DNA of 10,524 nucleotides from an uncultured Candidatus Saccharibacteria bacterium (GCA_946480595.1 CAMLKC010000032.1:1-10524), one strand, 5' to 3'. Positions 1 to 6,477 are shown, numbered from the stretch's first letter. A program made the numbers and translations. Notes: generated by a model not told the origin, from the sequence alone.

Positions 1-1029
1 TCCGCCATTTGCCTGGATATACGCTATGTGGTTGTTGATGTTGTTTTCGAGCGTGTGCTGCAGGTTTAGGTCGAGCGTCGTCTTTACTTGGTAGCCAGAA
101 CGAATCACTTTTTCCTCGCCGTATTTGTCGTAAAGTTCATTTAGGACCATCTCGGCAAAATGCGGTGCCTCACCAGCACTTTGGGTCGGAGTCGGTGCAT
201 ACGCTAGCTTTTCATCTAGTGCTGCTTGCTGCTGGGCAGCCGTAATATATCCGTCTTGTACCATGCGCTTTAGCACGTAGGTCTGTCGCTCTTTGGCATA
301 CTGTGGATTGCCGAGCGTTGGCGAGTAGGCATTTGGCGCCGGCAAAATACCAATCATCATGGCACTTTGGGCAAGGTCCAGATCTTTGGCTGGTTTCTTA
401 AAGTACGTCTGCGCCGCTTCTTCAATACCAAAACTCGTACCACCAAAGAATACCGAGTTCAGATACATCTCTAGAATCTGGTCTTTCGAATAGCGCGACT
501 CAATCGCTATCGAAAGCGTTAGCTCTTGGTATTTGCGCAGCAGCGTGTGTTCGTCGGTAAGCAGATTTGTTTTAGCAAGTTGCTGAGTAATAGTCGAACC
601 GCCACCACTCTCGCCGCCGCCCTTGGCCGCACGCAAAATACCGCTTATCGAAAAGCCGCTGTGCTTATAGAAGTCTTTGTCCTCAGACGAAACAAGCGCT
701 TTTTTAACATAGTCAGAGATCTGGGTAAGCGGCACTCTTTTTGCGTGCTGGGCACGGCCAATACTATAAATGGTCTTGCCATTCCTGTCGGTCAGAAGCA
801 CCCCGGTATTATTCCGGTTCATCAACCGCTCTTGGTCGCCAATATCATTAAAGTAGTAGATGTACGTAAAAATAGGAGTCAAAATTAAGAACGCCAAAAT
901 TGGCGCCGAAATAAGCAATGCTTTCTTCTTTTTAGACAAACCCTTAAACCAGCGCCAACGACGTTTTAGTGAACGCTTAGCTCTGGTAACCTTAGTCACC
1001 CGTTTCGTGTAAGTGCCTTGTCGGATCAT
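1..1029 (-). CDS. Class A penicillin-binding protein (PBP1a-type), N-terminal part only
   Basis: This is a bifunctional peptidoglycan synthase cut by the left window edge. The open frame covers 343 residues with no stop, so the transpeptidase domain lies outside the window. Residues 1-36 are very basic (KRRWRW, KKKK), and a single membrane anchor follows at about 37-59, giving an inside-to-outside topology. The family GT51 glycosyltransferase is complete: SSEDKDFYKHSGF at 114-126 with catalytic Glu116, GGGSTITQQLAKTN at 142-155, RKYQE at 165-169 with the second acidic residue Glu169, KDQILEMYLNSVFFGG at 182-197, and MMIGILPAPNAYSP at 224-237. By family knowledge it polymerises lipid II on the outer face of the membrane. 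A TATAAT box sits 12 nt before the ATG, just after the purF-like stop, so the gene probably has its own promoter. AAGGA is only 2 nt from the ATG, too close for a standard ribosome site. Confidence 0.95.
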   Translation of the reverse strand, partial: MIRQGTYTKRVTKVTRAKRSLKRRWRWFKGLSKKKKALLISAPILAFLILTPIFTYIYYFNDIGDQERLMNRNNTGVLLTDRNGKTIYSIGRAQHAKRVPLTQISDYVKKALVSSEDKDFYKHSGFSISGILRAAKGGGESGGGSTITQQLAKTNLLTDEHTLLRKYQELTLSIAIESRYSKDQILEMYLNSVFFGGTSFGIEEAAQTYFKKPAKDLDLAQSAMMIGILPAPNAYSPTLGNPQYAKERQTYVLKRMVQDGYITAAQQQAALDEKLAYAPTPTQSAGEAPHFAEMVLNELYDKYGEEKVIRSGYQVKTTLDLNLQHTLENNINNHIAYIQANGG

Positions 1030-1041
1030 ATTCCTTAGTAC

Positions 1042-1047
1042 ATTATA
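1042..1047 (-). promoter_or_regulatory. -10 box for the PBP gene
   Basis: A perfect TATAAT on the minus strand lies between the purF-like stop (1057-1059) and the PBP ATG at 1029. The gap to the ATG is 12 nt, implying a 5' leader of only about 5 nt. The -35 region (TTCAGT at 1065-1070) is weak and falls inside the end of the upstream gene. Confidence 0.5.
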
Positions 1048-1056
1048 CTAAATATT

Positions 1057-2496
1057 TCACGTCGACTGAAAAATCCGTGCATCGCTTTTGACAATCTGGT
1101 CGCGGTGCACGCCAATGTCCACGGGGTACTCGCCGGTAAATACCGAGGTATCAAATGCCTCTGGCGCACGCTTTGTTGCCGTTAGCATTCCCTCAACCGA
1201 AAGATAGCCAAGTGAGTCCGCGCCAATAAGCTCGCAAACTTCCTCTACTGTCCGGCCATGCGCTATCAGCTCTTGCTGCGACGGCATATTTATACCGTAA
1301 AAATTCGGGAACCGCACGGGCGGTGCGCTTATCCGCACGTGTATTTCTGCCGCTCTGGCTTCGCGCAGCATTTCTATCAGCACGCCAAGCGTCGTTCCGC
1401 GCACGATAGAATCTTCTACCAGCACCACCCTTTTGCCGTTCAGGGCGGCGGGGTCGGGGACTAACTTTTCGCGAACCGCCTGCCTGCGCGCATTTTGGTC
1501 GGGTTTAATAAATGTCCTCAGACGGCTAGAACGGTTAATCGCCTCCACGTACCGTAGTCCGCTTTGTTTGGCGTACCCTTCTGCTGCCGAGTTTGCCGAG
1601 CGGGGGACTGGAACGACAATAATCGACTCGGCATTCCCCTTCAGTGGCTGCTCCCGCGCAAGCTGCACGCCAAAATCATACCGCACATCCTCTACTAGCC
1701 TTCCATATAGCCGGCTGTCGCCACGGGCAAAATATACCAACTCGAAAATATCCAGCTTTGGGCTTGCCTTCGCTAGCGTTCGTTTGCTCACTCCGGCCTC
1801 GTCAATAACAATTACCTGACCTGGCAAAACATCCGTTTGCTCGGTCGCACCCAGCATATCCAGTGCGCGGGTTTCCGAAGCGACCGCGTAACCGCCGCCT
1901 GGCAACCGCCCATACGAAAGCGGGCGAATACCACACCTATCGCGAAACGCCACCAGCTTTCCTTCGTGCATAGCCACGCACGAAAACGCGCCAGTTAGAA
2001 TAGGGAAGACCTGCACCACTGCTTCTACTGCCCCGCTTCCCGCCTGCAGATAATGGCAGATCGCCGCATGCATCATTCCCGAATCATTCATCAGCTCCAG
2101 CCCAGGCGTGTTTTTCTGCTCCAAAAAGTCCCTTAGCGGGTCCACGACAGAAAGATTGCCGTTATGCGCCAAAACAAAGTCAGTTCCGGCGTCGGCAAAC
2201 GGTTGGATATGCTCGAAGTCCGAGGCAACACCGCTTGTCGCGTAGCGATTATGCCCCACCGCTACCATTCCGCCAAGGCCCGCAAGCGTTTCTTCCGGGT
2301 AAGCATCCGCTACCAGCCCCAGCTTTACATGCCGCAACAATTTCCCTTCACTATTACGGACAACTATTCCCGTTGCGTCTTGCCCGCGGTGCTGCAATGC
2401 TTCTAACATTGTGGCGGTCATACGGGTCGCGCCTTCGTTCCCCCACACGCCTGCAACGGCACATTTTTCGGCTAGTTTGTCGGCGAATCGGACCAT
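1057..2496 (-). CDS. purF: PurF-like amidophosphoribosyltransferase (divergent)
   Basis: 479 residues. PurF transfers glutamine-derived ammonia to PRPP, the first step of de novo purine synthesis. The ATG at 2496 is chosen because AGGAGA lies 8 nt upstream; a GTG at 2538 extends the frame but has no such site. The N-terminal Ntn glutaminase follows an 11-residue propeptide, with nucleophile Cys12 (CAVAGVWG), then GHNRYATSG at 81-89 and AHNGNLS at 110-116. The phosphoribosyltransferase half carries the PRPP motif VVLVEDSIVRGTT at 357-369. Several normally conserved positions differ. All four Fe-S ligand cysteines of the Bacillus subtilis type are replaced: Asp249 before IFELVYFAR, Asn398 in FPNFYGIN, and Thr/Ser before VFTGEYP at 452-458. 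The flexible loop usually reading KNRYVGRTF is NRSSRLRTF at 321-329, and VPDS is VPRS at 297-300. No other purine gene is present, so its pathway role is uncertain. It could be an amidophosphoribosyltransferase relative with altered use. Confidence 0.88.
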   Translation of the reverse strand: MVRFADKLAEKCAVAGVWGNEGATRMTATMLEALQHRGQDATGIVVRNSEGKLLRHVKLGLVADAYPEETLAGLGGMVAVGHNRYATSGVASDFEHIQPFADAGTDFVLAHNGNLSVVDPLRDFLEQKNTPGLELMNDSGMMHAAICHYLQAGSGAVEAVVQVFPILTGAFSCVAMHEGKLVAFRDRCGIRPLSYGRLPGGGYAVASETRALDMLGATEQTDVLPGQVIVIDEAGVSKRTLAKASPKLDIFELVYFARGDSRLYGRLVEDVRYDFGVQLAREQPLKGNAESIIVVPVPRSANSAAEGYAKQSGLRYVEAINRSSRLRTFIKPDQNARRQAVREKLVPDPAALNGKRVVLVEDSIVRGTTLGVLIEMLREARAAEIHVRISAPPVRFPNFYGINMPSQQELIAHGRTVEEVCELIGADSLGYLSVEGMLTATKRAPEAFDTSVFTGEYPVDIGVHRDQIVKSDARIFQST

Positions 2497-2528
2497 GGCA
2501 GGCTCTCCTGTAAAGCGTTTAGGCTTCC

Positions 2529-2537
2529 ATAGTATCA
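2529..2537 (-). promoter_or_regulatory. Possible extended -10 for the purF-like gene
   Basis: On the minus strand TGATACTAT (TGn plus TACTAT, 4 of 6 to consensus) lies 32 nt before the chosen ATG at 2496, within the 61-nt gap after ruvC. This would give a leader of about 25 nt carrying AGGAGA. There is no convincing -35. Read-through from ruvC is equally possible. Confidence 0.3.
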
Positions 2538-2557
2538 CGCTTTAGTTTATATAGCGA

Positions 2558-3037
2558 TTAATTATTCCCGCGGCTCATCATAGAGTGCGTAATTGCCGCA
2601 GCCAGCGCGTCGGCACAGTCGTCCGGCTTGGGTACATCTTTTAGTCCCAGGTGCAGGCGCACCATTTCTTGCACCTGTTTTTTGTCCGCCTTGCCATAGC
2701 CGGTCAGTGTCTGCTTTATCTGCATTGGCGTATATTCTGCAATTGGCAGCTTGGCCCTGCGGCCAGTCAGCATCGCCACGCCGCGCGCCTGCGCCACGCT
2801 TATGGCAGTGGTTACGTTGCGCGCGAAAAACAGCTGCTCTATCGACATAACCTCGGGCTTGGTCTCGGCAATAATTTCCGTCAGGCCGTCAAAAATCTCT
2901 TCCAGCCGCTCATCTATCGGCGTATGTGCAGGCGTGGTAATAACACCCGCCGTCACCATGCGCGCCTTACCCTTTATTACGTCCACCACACCAAAGCCTA
3001 AGATTCCCGTGCCCGGATCGATACCGATGATTCTCAT
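2558..3037 (-). CDS. ruvC: Crossover junction endodeoxyribonuclease RuvC
   Basis: 159 residues, the usual length for RuvC, the Holliday-junction resolvase that nicks recombination intermediates symmetrically. The RNase H-like active site is complete and in register with the E. coli enzyme: Asp7 in GIDPGTG, Glu67 in SIEQLFFARN, and Asp140 and Asp143 in DDCADALAAAITH. The start follows the yebC stop by 14 nt, and yebC-ruvC adjacency is widespread in bacteria. The ruvA and ruvB genes that often follow are not here; a purF-like gene follows instead. There is no Shine-Dalgarno sequence. TATACT ends exactly 6 nt before the ATG, so transcripts from it would begin at or next to the start codon (leaderless). 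Co-transcription from yebC is also possible. Confidence 0.97.
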   Translation of the reverse strand: MRIIGIDPGTGILGFGVVDVIKGKARMVTAGVITTPAHTPIDERLEEIFDGLTEIIAETKPEVMSIEQLFFARNVTTAISVAQARGVAMLTGRRAKLPIAEYTPMQIKQTLTGYGKADKKQVQEMVRLHLGLKDVPKPDDCADALAAAITHSMMSRGNN

Positions 3038-3043
3038 GTTGTT

Positions 3044-3049
3044 AGTATA
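3044..3049 (-). promoter_or_regulatory. -10 box for a leaderless ruvC transcript
   Basis: TATACT on the minus strand is separated from the ruvC ATG (3037) by six bases, AACAAC, with no ribosome-binding site between. It sits in the 14-nt gap between yebC and ruvC. The -35 region would fall inside yebC (ATTACT at 3067-3072) and is weak. Confidence 0.45.
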
Positions 3050-3051
3050 CG

Positions 3052-3774
3052 TTATTCAACATCGACAGTAATATCAGCGTTCGTATGTACGTTCACCACA
3101 TCATCAAGATCGTCGAGTGCATCAAGCACTTTCAGCGCTTTTCGCGCAACTTCAGCATCGCTGATTTCTACCTGTGCGTTTGGAACGTATTGCAGCTCAG
3201 CTTCTTTTACTTCAAGCCCCGCTTCAATAATTGCCGTGCGAACTTTTGCTAAGTCTTTTTGGTCAGTGTACACAATCAACTCACCATCTTCTTCCGCCGC
3301 ATCTTCAGCACCAGCATCAAGAACGGTCAGCAGTGCATCTTCACCACTTGCCGCAACACGGATGACGCCTTTACGTGTAAATTGGAACGCCACGCTGCCC
3401 GGCTCTGCCATGTTACCGCCATTTTTAGTAAGTGCGGTGCGTACTTCTGGGTAAGTGCGGTTTTTGTTGTCGGTTGCAGTTTCGATGATAATACCAATAC
3501 CACCTGGGCCATAAGCTTCGTAAGTTGCCTCTTCAAGAGCAGCTGCGTTCTTATCAGCAACACGGTCGATAGCTCGCTGAATGTTCGCCACCGGCATGTT
3601 CGCCTGTTTTGCTTTTTCAATCGCAAGCGCGAGAGTCGAGTTCATCGCAGGGTCTACTCCACTGCGGGCAGCGATAGCAATCTGGTTGCCAATTTTAGTA
3701 AAAACAGCACCGCGCTTGGCGTCTTTTGCGCCTTTTTCGCGCTTAATAGTTGACCATTTACTGTGTCCTGACAT
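3052..3774 (-). CDS. yebC: YebC/PmpR family protein
   Basis: 240 residues, full length for the family. The N-terminus MSGHSKWSTIKREKGAKDA and the block LAIEKAKQANMPVANIQRAI (about 50-69) are family hallmarks. YGPGGIGIIIETATDNKNRT (about 87-106) and the acidic C-terminal third also fit. Members have been described as DNA-binding regulators and more recently as ribosome-associated factors that relieve stalling at proline stretches; the sequence cannot decide between these. The start is secure: CGGAGA lies about 5-6 nt upstream of the ATG, and an extended -10 (TGTTATAAT) lies 36 nt upstream. It heads the yebC-ruvC pair. Confidence 0.96.
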   Translation of the reverse strand: MSGHSKWSTIKREKGAKDAKRGAVFTKIGNQIAIAARSGVDPAMNSTLALAIEKAKQANMPVANIQRAIDRVADKNAAALEEATYEAYGPGGIGIIIETATDNKNRTYPEVRTALTKNGGNMAEPGSVAFQFTRKGVIRVAASGEDALLTVLDAGAEDAAEEDGELIVYTDQKDLAKVRTAIIEAGLEVKEAELQYVPNAQVEISDAEVARKALKVLDALDDLDDVVNVHTNADITVDVE

Positions 3775-3810
3775 AAGAGTCTCCGTTTGTTAGCCGGTAT
3801 GATTTTCTTT

Positions 3811-3819
3811 ATTATAACA
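3811..3819 (-). promoter_or_regulatory. Extended -10 promoter of yebC
   Basis: On the minus strand TGT-TATAAT, a perfect -10 with the TGn extension, lies 36 nt before the yebC ATG. It would give a leader of about 30 nt carrying the CGGAGA ribosome site at 3780-3785. The -35 position is unremarkable, as is common for extended -10 promoters. Confidence 0.6.
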
Positions 3820-3865
3820 GATGTAAAGCTATTCTTCTACACACGACGCGTAGGTACTTTCCAGC

Positions 3866-4492
3866 TTATTCGCAAGCGACCCCATTGCCATCGCGATCTA
3901 GGTCATAAATATCTGATCCGATAACCTGCACTGATCCCGAGACGTAGGCGGGACCATTGCCGCTACCTCCTGCACAATCTACGTCCGAAGCTATTGGTAC
4001 ACAACCCGAGTAATTCGGATCGCAGTTAGATTGCTGCTGAGGCGGCGCCGAGTATGTTGGGGTTGGTGGTGTATATGGAGCGCGAACACCAACGGACGTC
4101 ACTTCATCGATTGGCACTTTAGTGATCTCGCTCTCCGTAAGCTCACGACCTGTTTCTTTACCGTCAACATACGTAACACGGTAAGTCTTGGAACGAACAC
4201 CATTTACACCACTCGTCGTTAATTCACTAGTACCCTGGTCTCGATCTGGGTCATTTTGCTTGGTTTTTTTAAAGGGAATTGCCTCCGTCTCTTTGGCATT
4301 CCCATAAGTTACTACCGACTGTTTTTCTTGGACTTCAGCTGAACTCTCTTTTTTTGCTAGACCACCCGTCACTGCCGACACAAAACCGCCTATGAGTGAG
4401 ACGCCCAGTACCACAGCAATACAAAGAGCGATTATGCCTCCAATTCGTTCACCTTTAGTCATTTGCTCCCATGTCTTTTTTTCAACCGCCAT
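3866..4492 (-). CDS. Membrane-anchored G5 / Excalibur domain protein
   Basis: 208 residues. A short basic N-terminus is followed by one membrane helix (about 17-39, GGIIALCIAVVLGVSLIGG). A G5-type beta domain follows (about 58-137, from SVVTYGNAKETEAIPFKK to KVPIDEVTSVGVR, with RVTYVDGKETGRE in the middle), then a Pro-rich linker (138-153). The C-terminal Excalibur-like domain contains NCDPNYSGCVP, DVDCAGG and a terminal DLDRDGNGVACE, with acidic positions 197, 199 and 201 resembling a calcium loop. By family knowledge G5 domains occur in cell-wall-acting and surface proteins and are proposed to bind amino sugars; Excalibur is an extracellular calcium-binding motif. It is most likely displayed outside the membrane, possibly for wall or host-surface contact. 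AAGGAGA 7 nt before the ATG at 4492 supports this start over an upstream one at 4540. Confidence 0.88.
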   Translation of the reverse strand: MAVEKKTWEQMTKGERIGGIIALCIAVVLGVSLIGGFVSAVTGGLAKKESSAEVQEKQSVVTYGNAKETEAIPFKKTKQNDPDRDQGTSELTTSGVNGVRSKTYRVTYVDGKETGRELTESEITKVPIDEVTSVGVRAPYTPPTPTYSAPPQQQSNCDPNYSGCVPIASDVDCAGGSGNGPAYVSGSVQVIGSDIYDLDRDGNGVACE

Positions 4493-4511
4493 GCCTGTTC
4501 TCCTTGATTGA

Positions 4512-4540
4512 AGTATGAGACTTAGCTGAGGAAAAGGCAA
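4512..4540 (-). promoter_or_regulatory. Candidate sigma70-type promoter of the G5/Excalibur gene
   Basis: On the minus strand TTGCCT (4535-4540) and CATACT (4512-4517) are separated by exactly 17 bases, each 4 of 6 to consensus. The -10 lies 19 nt before the ATG at 4492, leaving a short leader with the AAGGAGA ribosome site. Confidence 0.4.
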
Positions 4541-4584
4541 GTAAGCGCGCTTGAGTCATGGTCCTTACAAATCCAGCAAATCAT

Positions 4585-4941
4585 TTATTGAGGGAGTATA
4601 ACGCCTGCTATGAACGGTACAACAAAATAAATAATCAAAACGCCGCCGACAGCCCACGCAAACCAGTTGCTTATTGTCTCCTCGTTTTCGCGAAGCATTC
4701 TAAATATCCATAGTGCAGCTATAAACTGTACAAGTAGTATAACTACGTCGCGTACGCTGACTATCTGCAATAGCTCGGGGTCTTGGCCAGAGAGGAAAAG
4801 CCATCTCAAAATCGTGCTTAGCAGAAAAGGAACGACCGTCACGACAGCCGCGCTTAACCGTATGCCCAAAATATCTGACTTTCCGAACATCTGCACCGTA
4901 CTGGCATATATAAGGATGCTTGCTATAAGTAGATAATCCAT
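4585..4941 (-). CDS. Small four-helix membrane protein, unknown function
   Basis: 118 residues, very hydrophobic, with four likely membrane helices at about 3-18, 27-50, 63-83 and 92-116. I recognise no family and see no catalytic motif. Charged residues cluster between helices 3 and 4 (RMLRENEETI) and between helices 2 and 3 (SGQDPELLQ). The start is supported by a perfect TATAAT 11 nt before the ATG and by the absence of other gene signals on either strand. It is followed, after a 92-nt gap, by the G5/Excalibur gene on the same strand and is divergent from the synthetase-like gene on the other side. The two membrane genes may be functionally linked, but only proximity suggests it. Confidence 0.75.
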   Translation of the reverse strand: MDYLLIASILIYASTVQMFGKSDILGIRLSAAVVTVVPFLLSTILRWLFLSGQDPELLQIVSVRDVVILLVQFIAALWIFRMLRENEETISNWFAWAVGGVLIIYFVVPFIAGVILPQ

Positions 4942-4952
4942 AACTTAGTTTT

Positions 4953-4958
4953 ATTATA
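4953..4958 (-). promoter_or_regulatory. -10 box of the four-helix membrane protein gene
   Basis: A perfect TATAAT on the minus strand, 11 nt before the ATG at 4941. The implied 5' leader is about 4 nt and there is no Shine-Dalgarno sequence, the same layout as at the PBP gene. No good -35 is seen at the standard distance. Confidence 0.5.
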
Positions 4959-5029
4959 GCCGATGTTTGCAAATATATTCCGCCTATGCTAATGTACGAA
5001 CTAATGCATAACTATAGGCACTCTCGGGC

Positions 5030-5122
5030 ATGAAAATCCTGCGGGCGCCTATTTTCTTTGAACAACCCCGTGGGGTTGTTTTTTTATGCAGCAAAATAAT
5101 AAACCCAAGGAGGGAAGCATGA
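5030..5122 (+). CDS. Candidate 30-codon leader peptide (upstream ORF)
   Basis: The ORF starts ATG AAA ATC CTG and runs in frame through the terminator hairpin at 5061-5085. It ends at a TGA (5120-5122) that overlaps the ATG of the synthetase-like gene as ATGA. The peptide begins MKILRAPIFFEQPRG and ends NPRREA. It has no Shine-Dalgarno sequence; a weak TATAGG 11 nt before its ATG could make it nearly leaderless, as at neighbouring genes. The terminator's 5' arm is read as codons 11-14 (Glu-Gln-Pro-Arg), so a ribosome translating the ORF would cover the stem. This is a plausible leader peptide for attenuation or translational coupling. It could instead be a chance frame, since there is no run of a single regulatory codon before the hairpin. 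Confidence 0.4.
   Translation: MKILRAPIFFEQPRGVVFLCSKIINPRREA
5061..5085 (+). terminator. Intrinsic terminator / attenuator before the synthetase-like gene
   Basis: AACAACCCC (5061-5069) pairs perfectly with GGGGTTGTT (5072-5080) across a two-base loop in DNA; in RNA the innermost pair would open. A run of seven T covers 5079-5085. The T-run makes it active only in the plus direction. No plus-strand gene lies upstream in this window, since everything from 1 to 4941 is on the minus strand. Its likely target is therefore the leader transcript of the synthetase-like gene that starts 34 nt further on. GCGGG at 5041-5045 could pair with CCCGT at 5067-5071 as a competing stem. Confidence 0.75.
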
Positions 5123-5961
5123 TTAACAATTACCGAGGCGTCGAAGACATTCGGGCATTCAGCAGTGTCGCAAATAAAATGCGCGCGTTTTGCCTGGAAA
5201 AAGGGTTTGTTGAAGTGAACACTCAGGACCGCCTGAGCATTCTGGCCGCCTGCGAAGACCCGACTACTGTTGCCACGTACAACTACATGGGCGAGGTATG
5301 GCCGCTGCCGCAGACCGGCCAAATGTGGCTGGAATACGAACTCCTCAAAAACCCGGATCTTCCCGGCGTTTTTTGTGTCAGCACCAGTTACCGCAACGAG
5401 CCCAACCCAGTACCCGGCCGCCACAAACTCATCTTCCCTATGTTCGAGTTTGAGCTGAAGGGAAGCGTTGAAGAGCTGAAAAAGTTTGAAGCCGAAATGC
5501 TAAACTACCTGGGCTTTAGCGGCGACTATGTTTACAAAACCTACGACGAGCTGAAAGAGTTTTACAAGACCGAAGAGCTTAGCCATGACGACGAAAACAA
5601 AATGCAGCAAGATTTTGGCCCGGTCGTATTTTGCACCGACTTCCCTACCTACACTTCCCCATTTTGGAACATGAAGAAAAAGAGCGATACGCACGCACAT
5701 AAAATAGACGTGATTATGCACGGCCACGAAACAATTGGTAGCGCTGAACGCAGCTCAAACATCGACGAAATGCGCGAGAGTTTTTACAGTATTAGCGAAG
5801 GAAAGTACGCCGAAAGGCTGTTCGAACTATTCGGTAAAGAGCGGGTTGAAAGCGAGCTAGACGACTTCCTCGCGCTTACCTTTTTCCCGCGCGTTGGCGG
5901 TGGTATTGGCATGACCCGAATGATAAACGCGTTTGAAAAAGAAGGTCTGCTAGAGCGCTAG
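5119..5961 (+). CDS. Stand-alone class II aminoacyl-tRNA synthetase-like catalytic core (Asp/Asn type)
   Basis: 280 residues. This is a class II (D/N/K-type) synthetase core without the N-terminal OB-fold anticodon-binding domain that true AspRS, AsnRS and LysRS carry. Motif 2 is TSYRNEPNPVPGRHKLIFP (89-107) with Arg92 and Glu94, followed by FEFEL. GHETIGSAERS (202-212) matches the Asp/Asn-type substrate region, and motif 3 is GGGIGMTRM (260-268) with Arg267. It should activate an amino acid with ATP, but the acceptor is unknown. Truncated AspRS/AsnRS relatives in archaea act as asparagine synthetases, and other truncated paralogues modify proteins or tRNA. The start at 5119 is supported by a strong AAGGAGGGA 4-5 nt upstream, preferred over an in-frame ATG at 5086. 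The gene is preceded by an attenuator-like leader. Its last 12 nt overlap the convergent kinase gene. Confidence 0.88.
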   Translation: MINNYRGVEDIRAFSSVANKMRAFCLEKGFVEVNTQDRLSILAACEDPTTVATYNYMGEVWPLPQTGQMWLEYELLKNPDLPGVFCVSTSYRNEPNPVPGRHKLIFPMFEFELKGSVEELKKFEAEMLNYLGFSGDYVYKTYDELKEFYKTEELSHDDENKMQQDFGPVVFCTDFPTYTSPFWNMKKKSDTHAHKIDVIMHGHETIGSAERSSNIDEMRESFYSISEGKYAERLFELFGKERVESELDDFLALTFFPRVGGGIGMTRMINAFEKEGLLER

Positions 5962-6477
5962 GTCTGGCAACTGCATACCGGCCGGGTCGGTCGTGTCGAT
6001 CTCGACAAGCTTGCCCGGCAGCTGCAGCGGCTCATACGGAAGCGATAAGTCGCGGCGGATCTCTTCCAGACTTATCGCTTCTACGTGACCCTCGTGCCGT
6101 TCACCCACCGCTATCCGCTTGTTCCAGCGATCGAACAAAACATCGCCGTTGGCTCTGCAAAGAATCTGTACGCACGCTGCGCCAAATTCTTGGGTAATGA
6201 TGCTGAACCGTTCGCCGTCTAGCGCAGGCTTGAAATTACTTTCCACGACAACCGAATGTCCGGCCGCCAGCTCTTGCCGAATCATGTCGTCCATTATTCG
6301 GTGAGCGACGCCGCTTACCTTTAGCGACCATTCTTTATCGCGACTGCCAAGACCGTCAAAAATACGTTCCTTCAGCGCGTCTTTTGAAATAAAGACGATA
6401 TTGTATTTGCCAGCAAGTGTTTTCGCCAGCGTTGTCTTGCCAGAGCCGGGATGGCCTGTAATAACGATAAGGGTCAA
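5950..6477 (-). CDS. P-loop kinase of the AAA_33 / zeta-toxin-like type
   Basis: 175 residues. Walker A is GHPGSGKT at residues 8-15. Asp33 in SKDALKERIF, VVVESNF (76-82) as the Walker B-like strand, and a basic lid-like stretch RWNKRIAVGERHEGH (117-131) fit small ATP-dependent phosphotransferases. The substrate cannot be read from the sequence; relatives phosphorylate nucleosides, sugars, antibiotics or tRNA-related targets. The start is a TTG that shares two bases with the stop of the MazG-like gene (TTGA). The next Met is at residue 62, after the P-loop, so the TTG is well supported. It is translationally coupled to the MazG-like gene. Its 3' end overlaps the convergent synthetase-like gene by 12 nt. 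Confidence 0.85.
   Translation of the reverse strand: MTLIVITGHPGSGKTTLAKTLAGKYNIVFISKDALKERIFDGLGSRDKEWSLKVSGVAHRIMDDMIRQELAAGHSVVVESNFKPALDGERFSIITQEFGAACVQILCRANGDVLFDRWNKRIAVGERHEGHVEAISLEEIRRDLSLPYEPLQLPGKLVEIDTTDPAGMQLPDLAL

Noticed and set aside
526..888. 120-codon plus-strand frame
   Set aside because: It lies fully antisense to the GT51 domain of the PBP, whose motifs are intact; the translation has no recognisable fold.
2497..2538. GTG start at 2538 for the purF-like gene
   Set aside because: The ATG at 2496 has AGGAGA at a good distance and leaves an 11-residue propeptide before the nucleophile cysteine, in line with the family.
4493..4540. Upstream start at 4540 for the G5/Excalibur gene
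   Set aside because: The candidate promoter (4512-4540) overlaps it, and AAGGAGA points to the ATG at 4492.
5000..5118. T-box riboswitch before the synthetase-like gene
   Set aside because: The leader is under 100 nt and I see no T-box core sequence or specifier stem; only a terminator and a short ORF are present.
4984..5424. 146-codon minus-strand frame covering the leader region
   Set aside because: It is antisense to the leader and the 5' half of the synthetase-like gene, which has family motifs and a strong ribosome site; no start signals support the minus frame.
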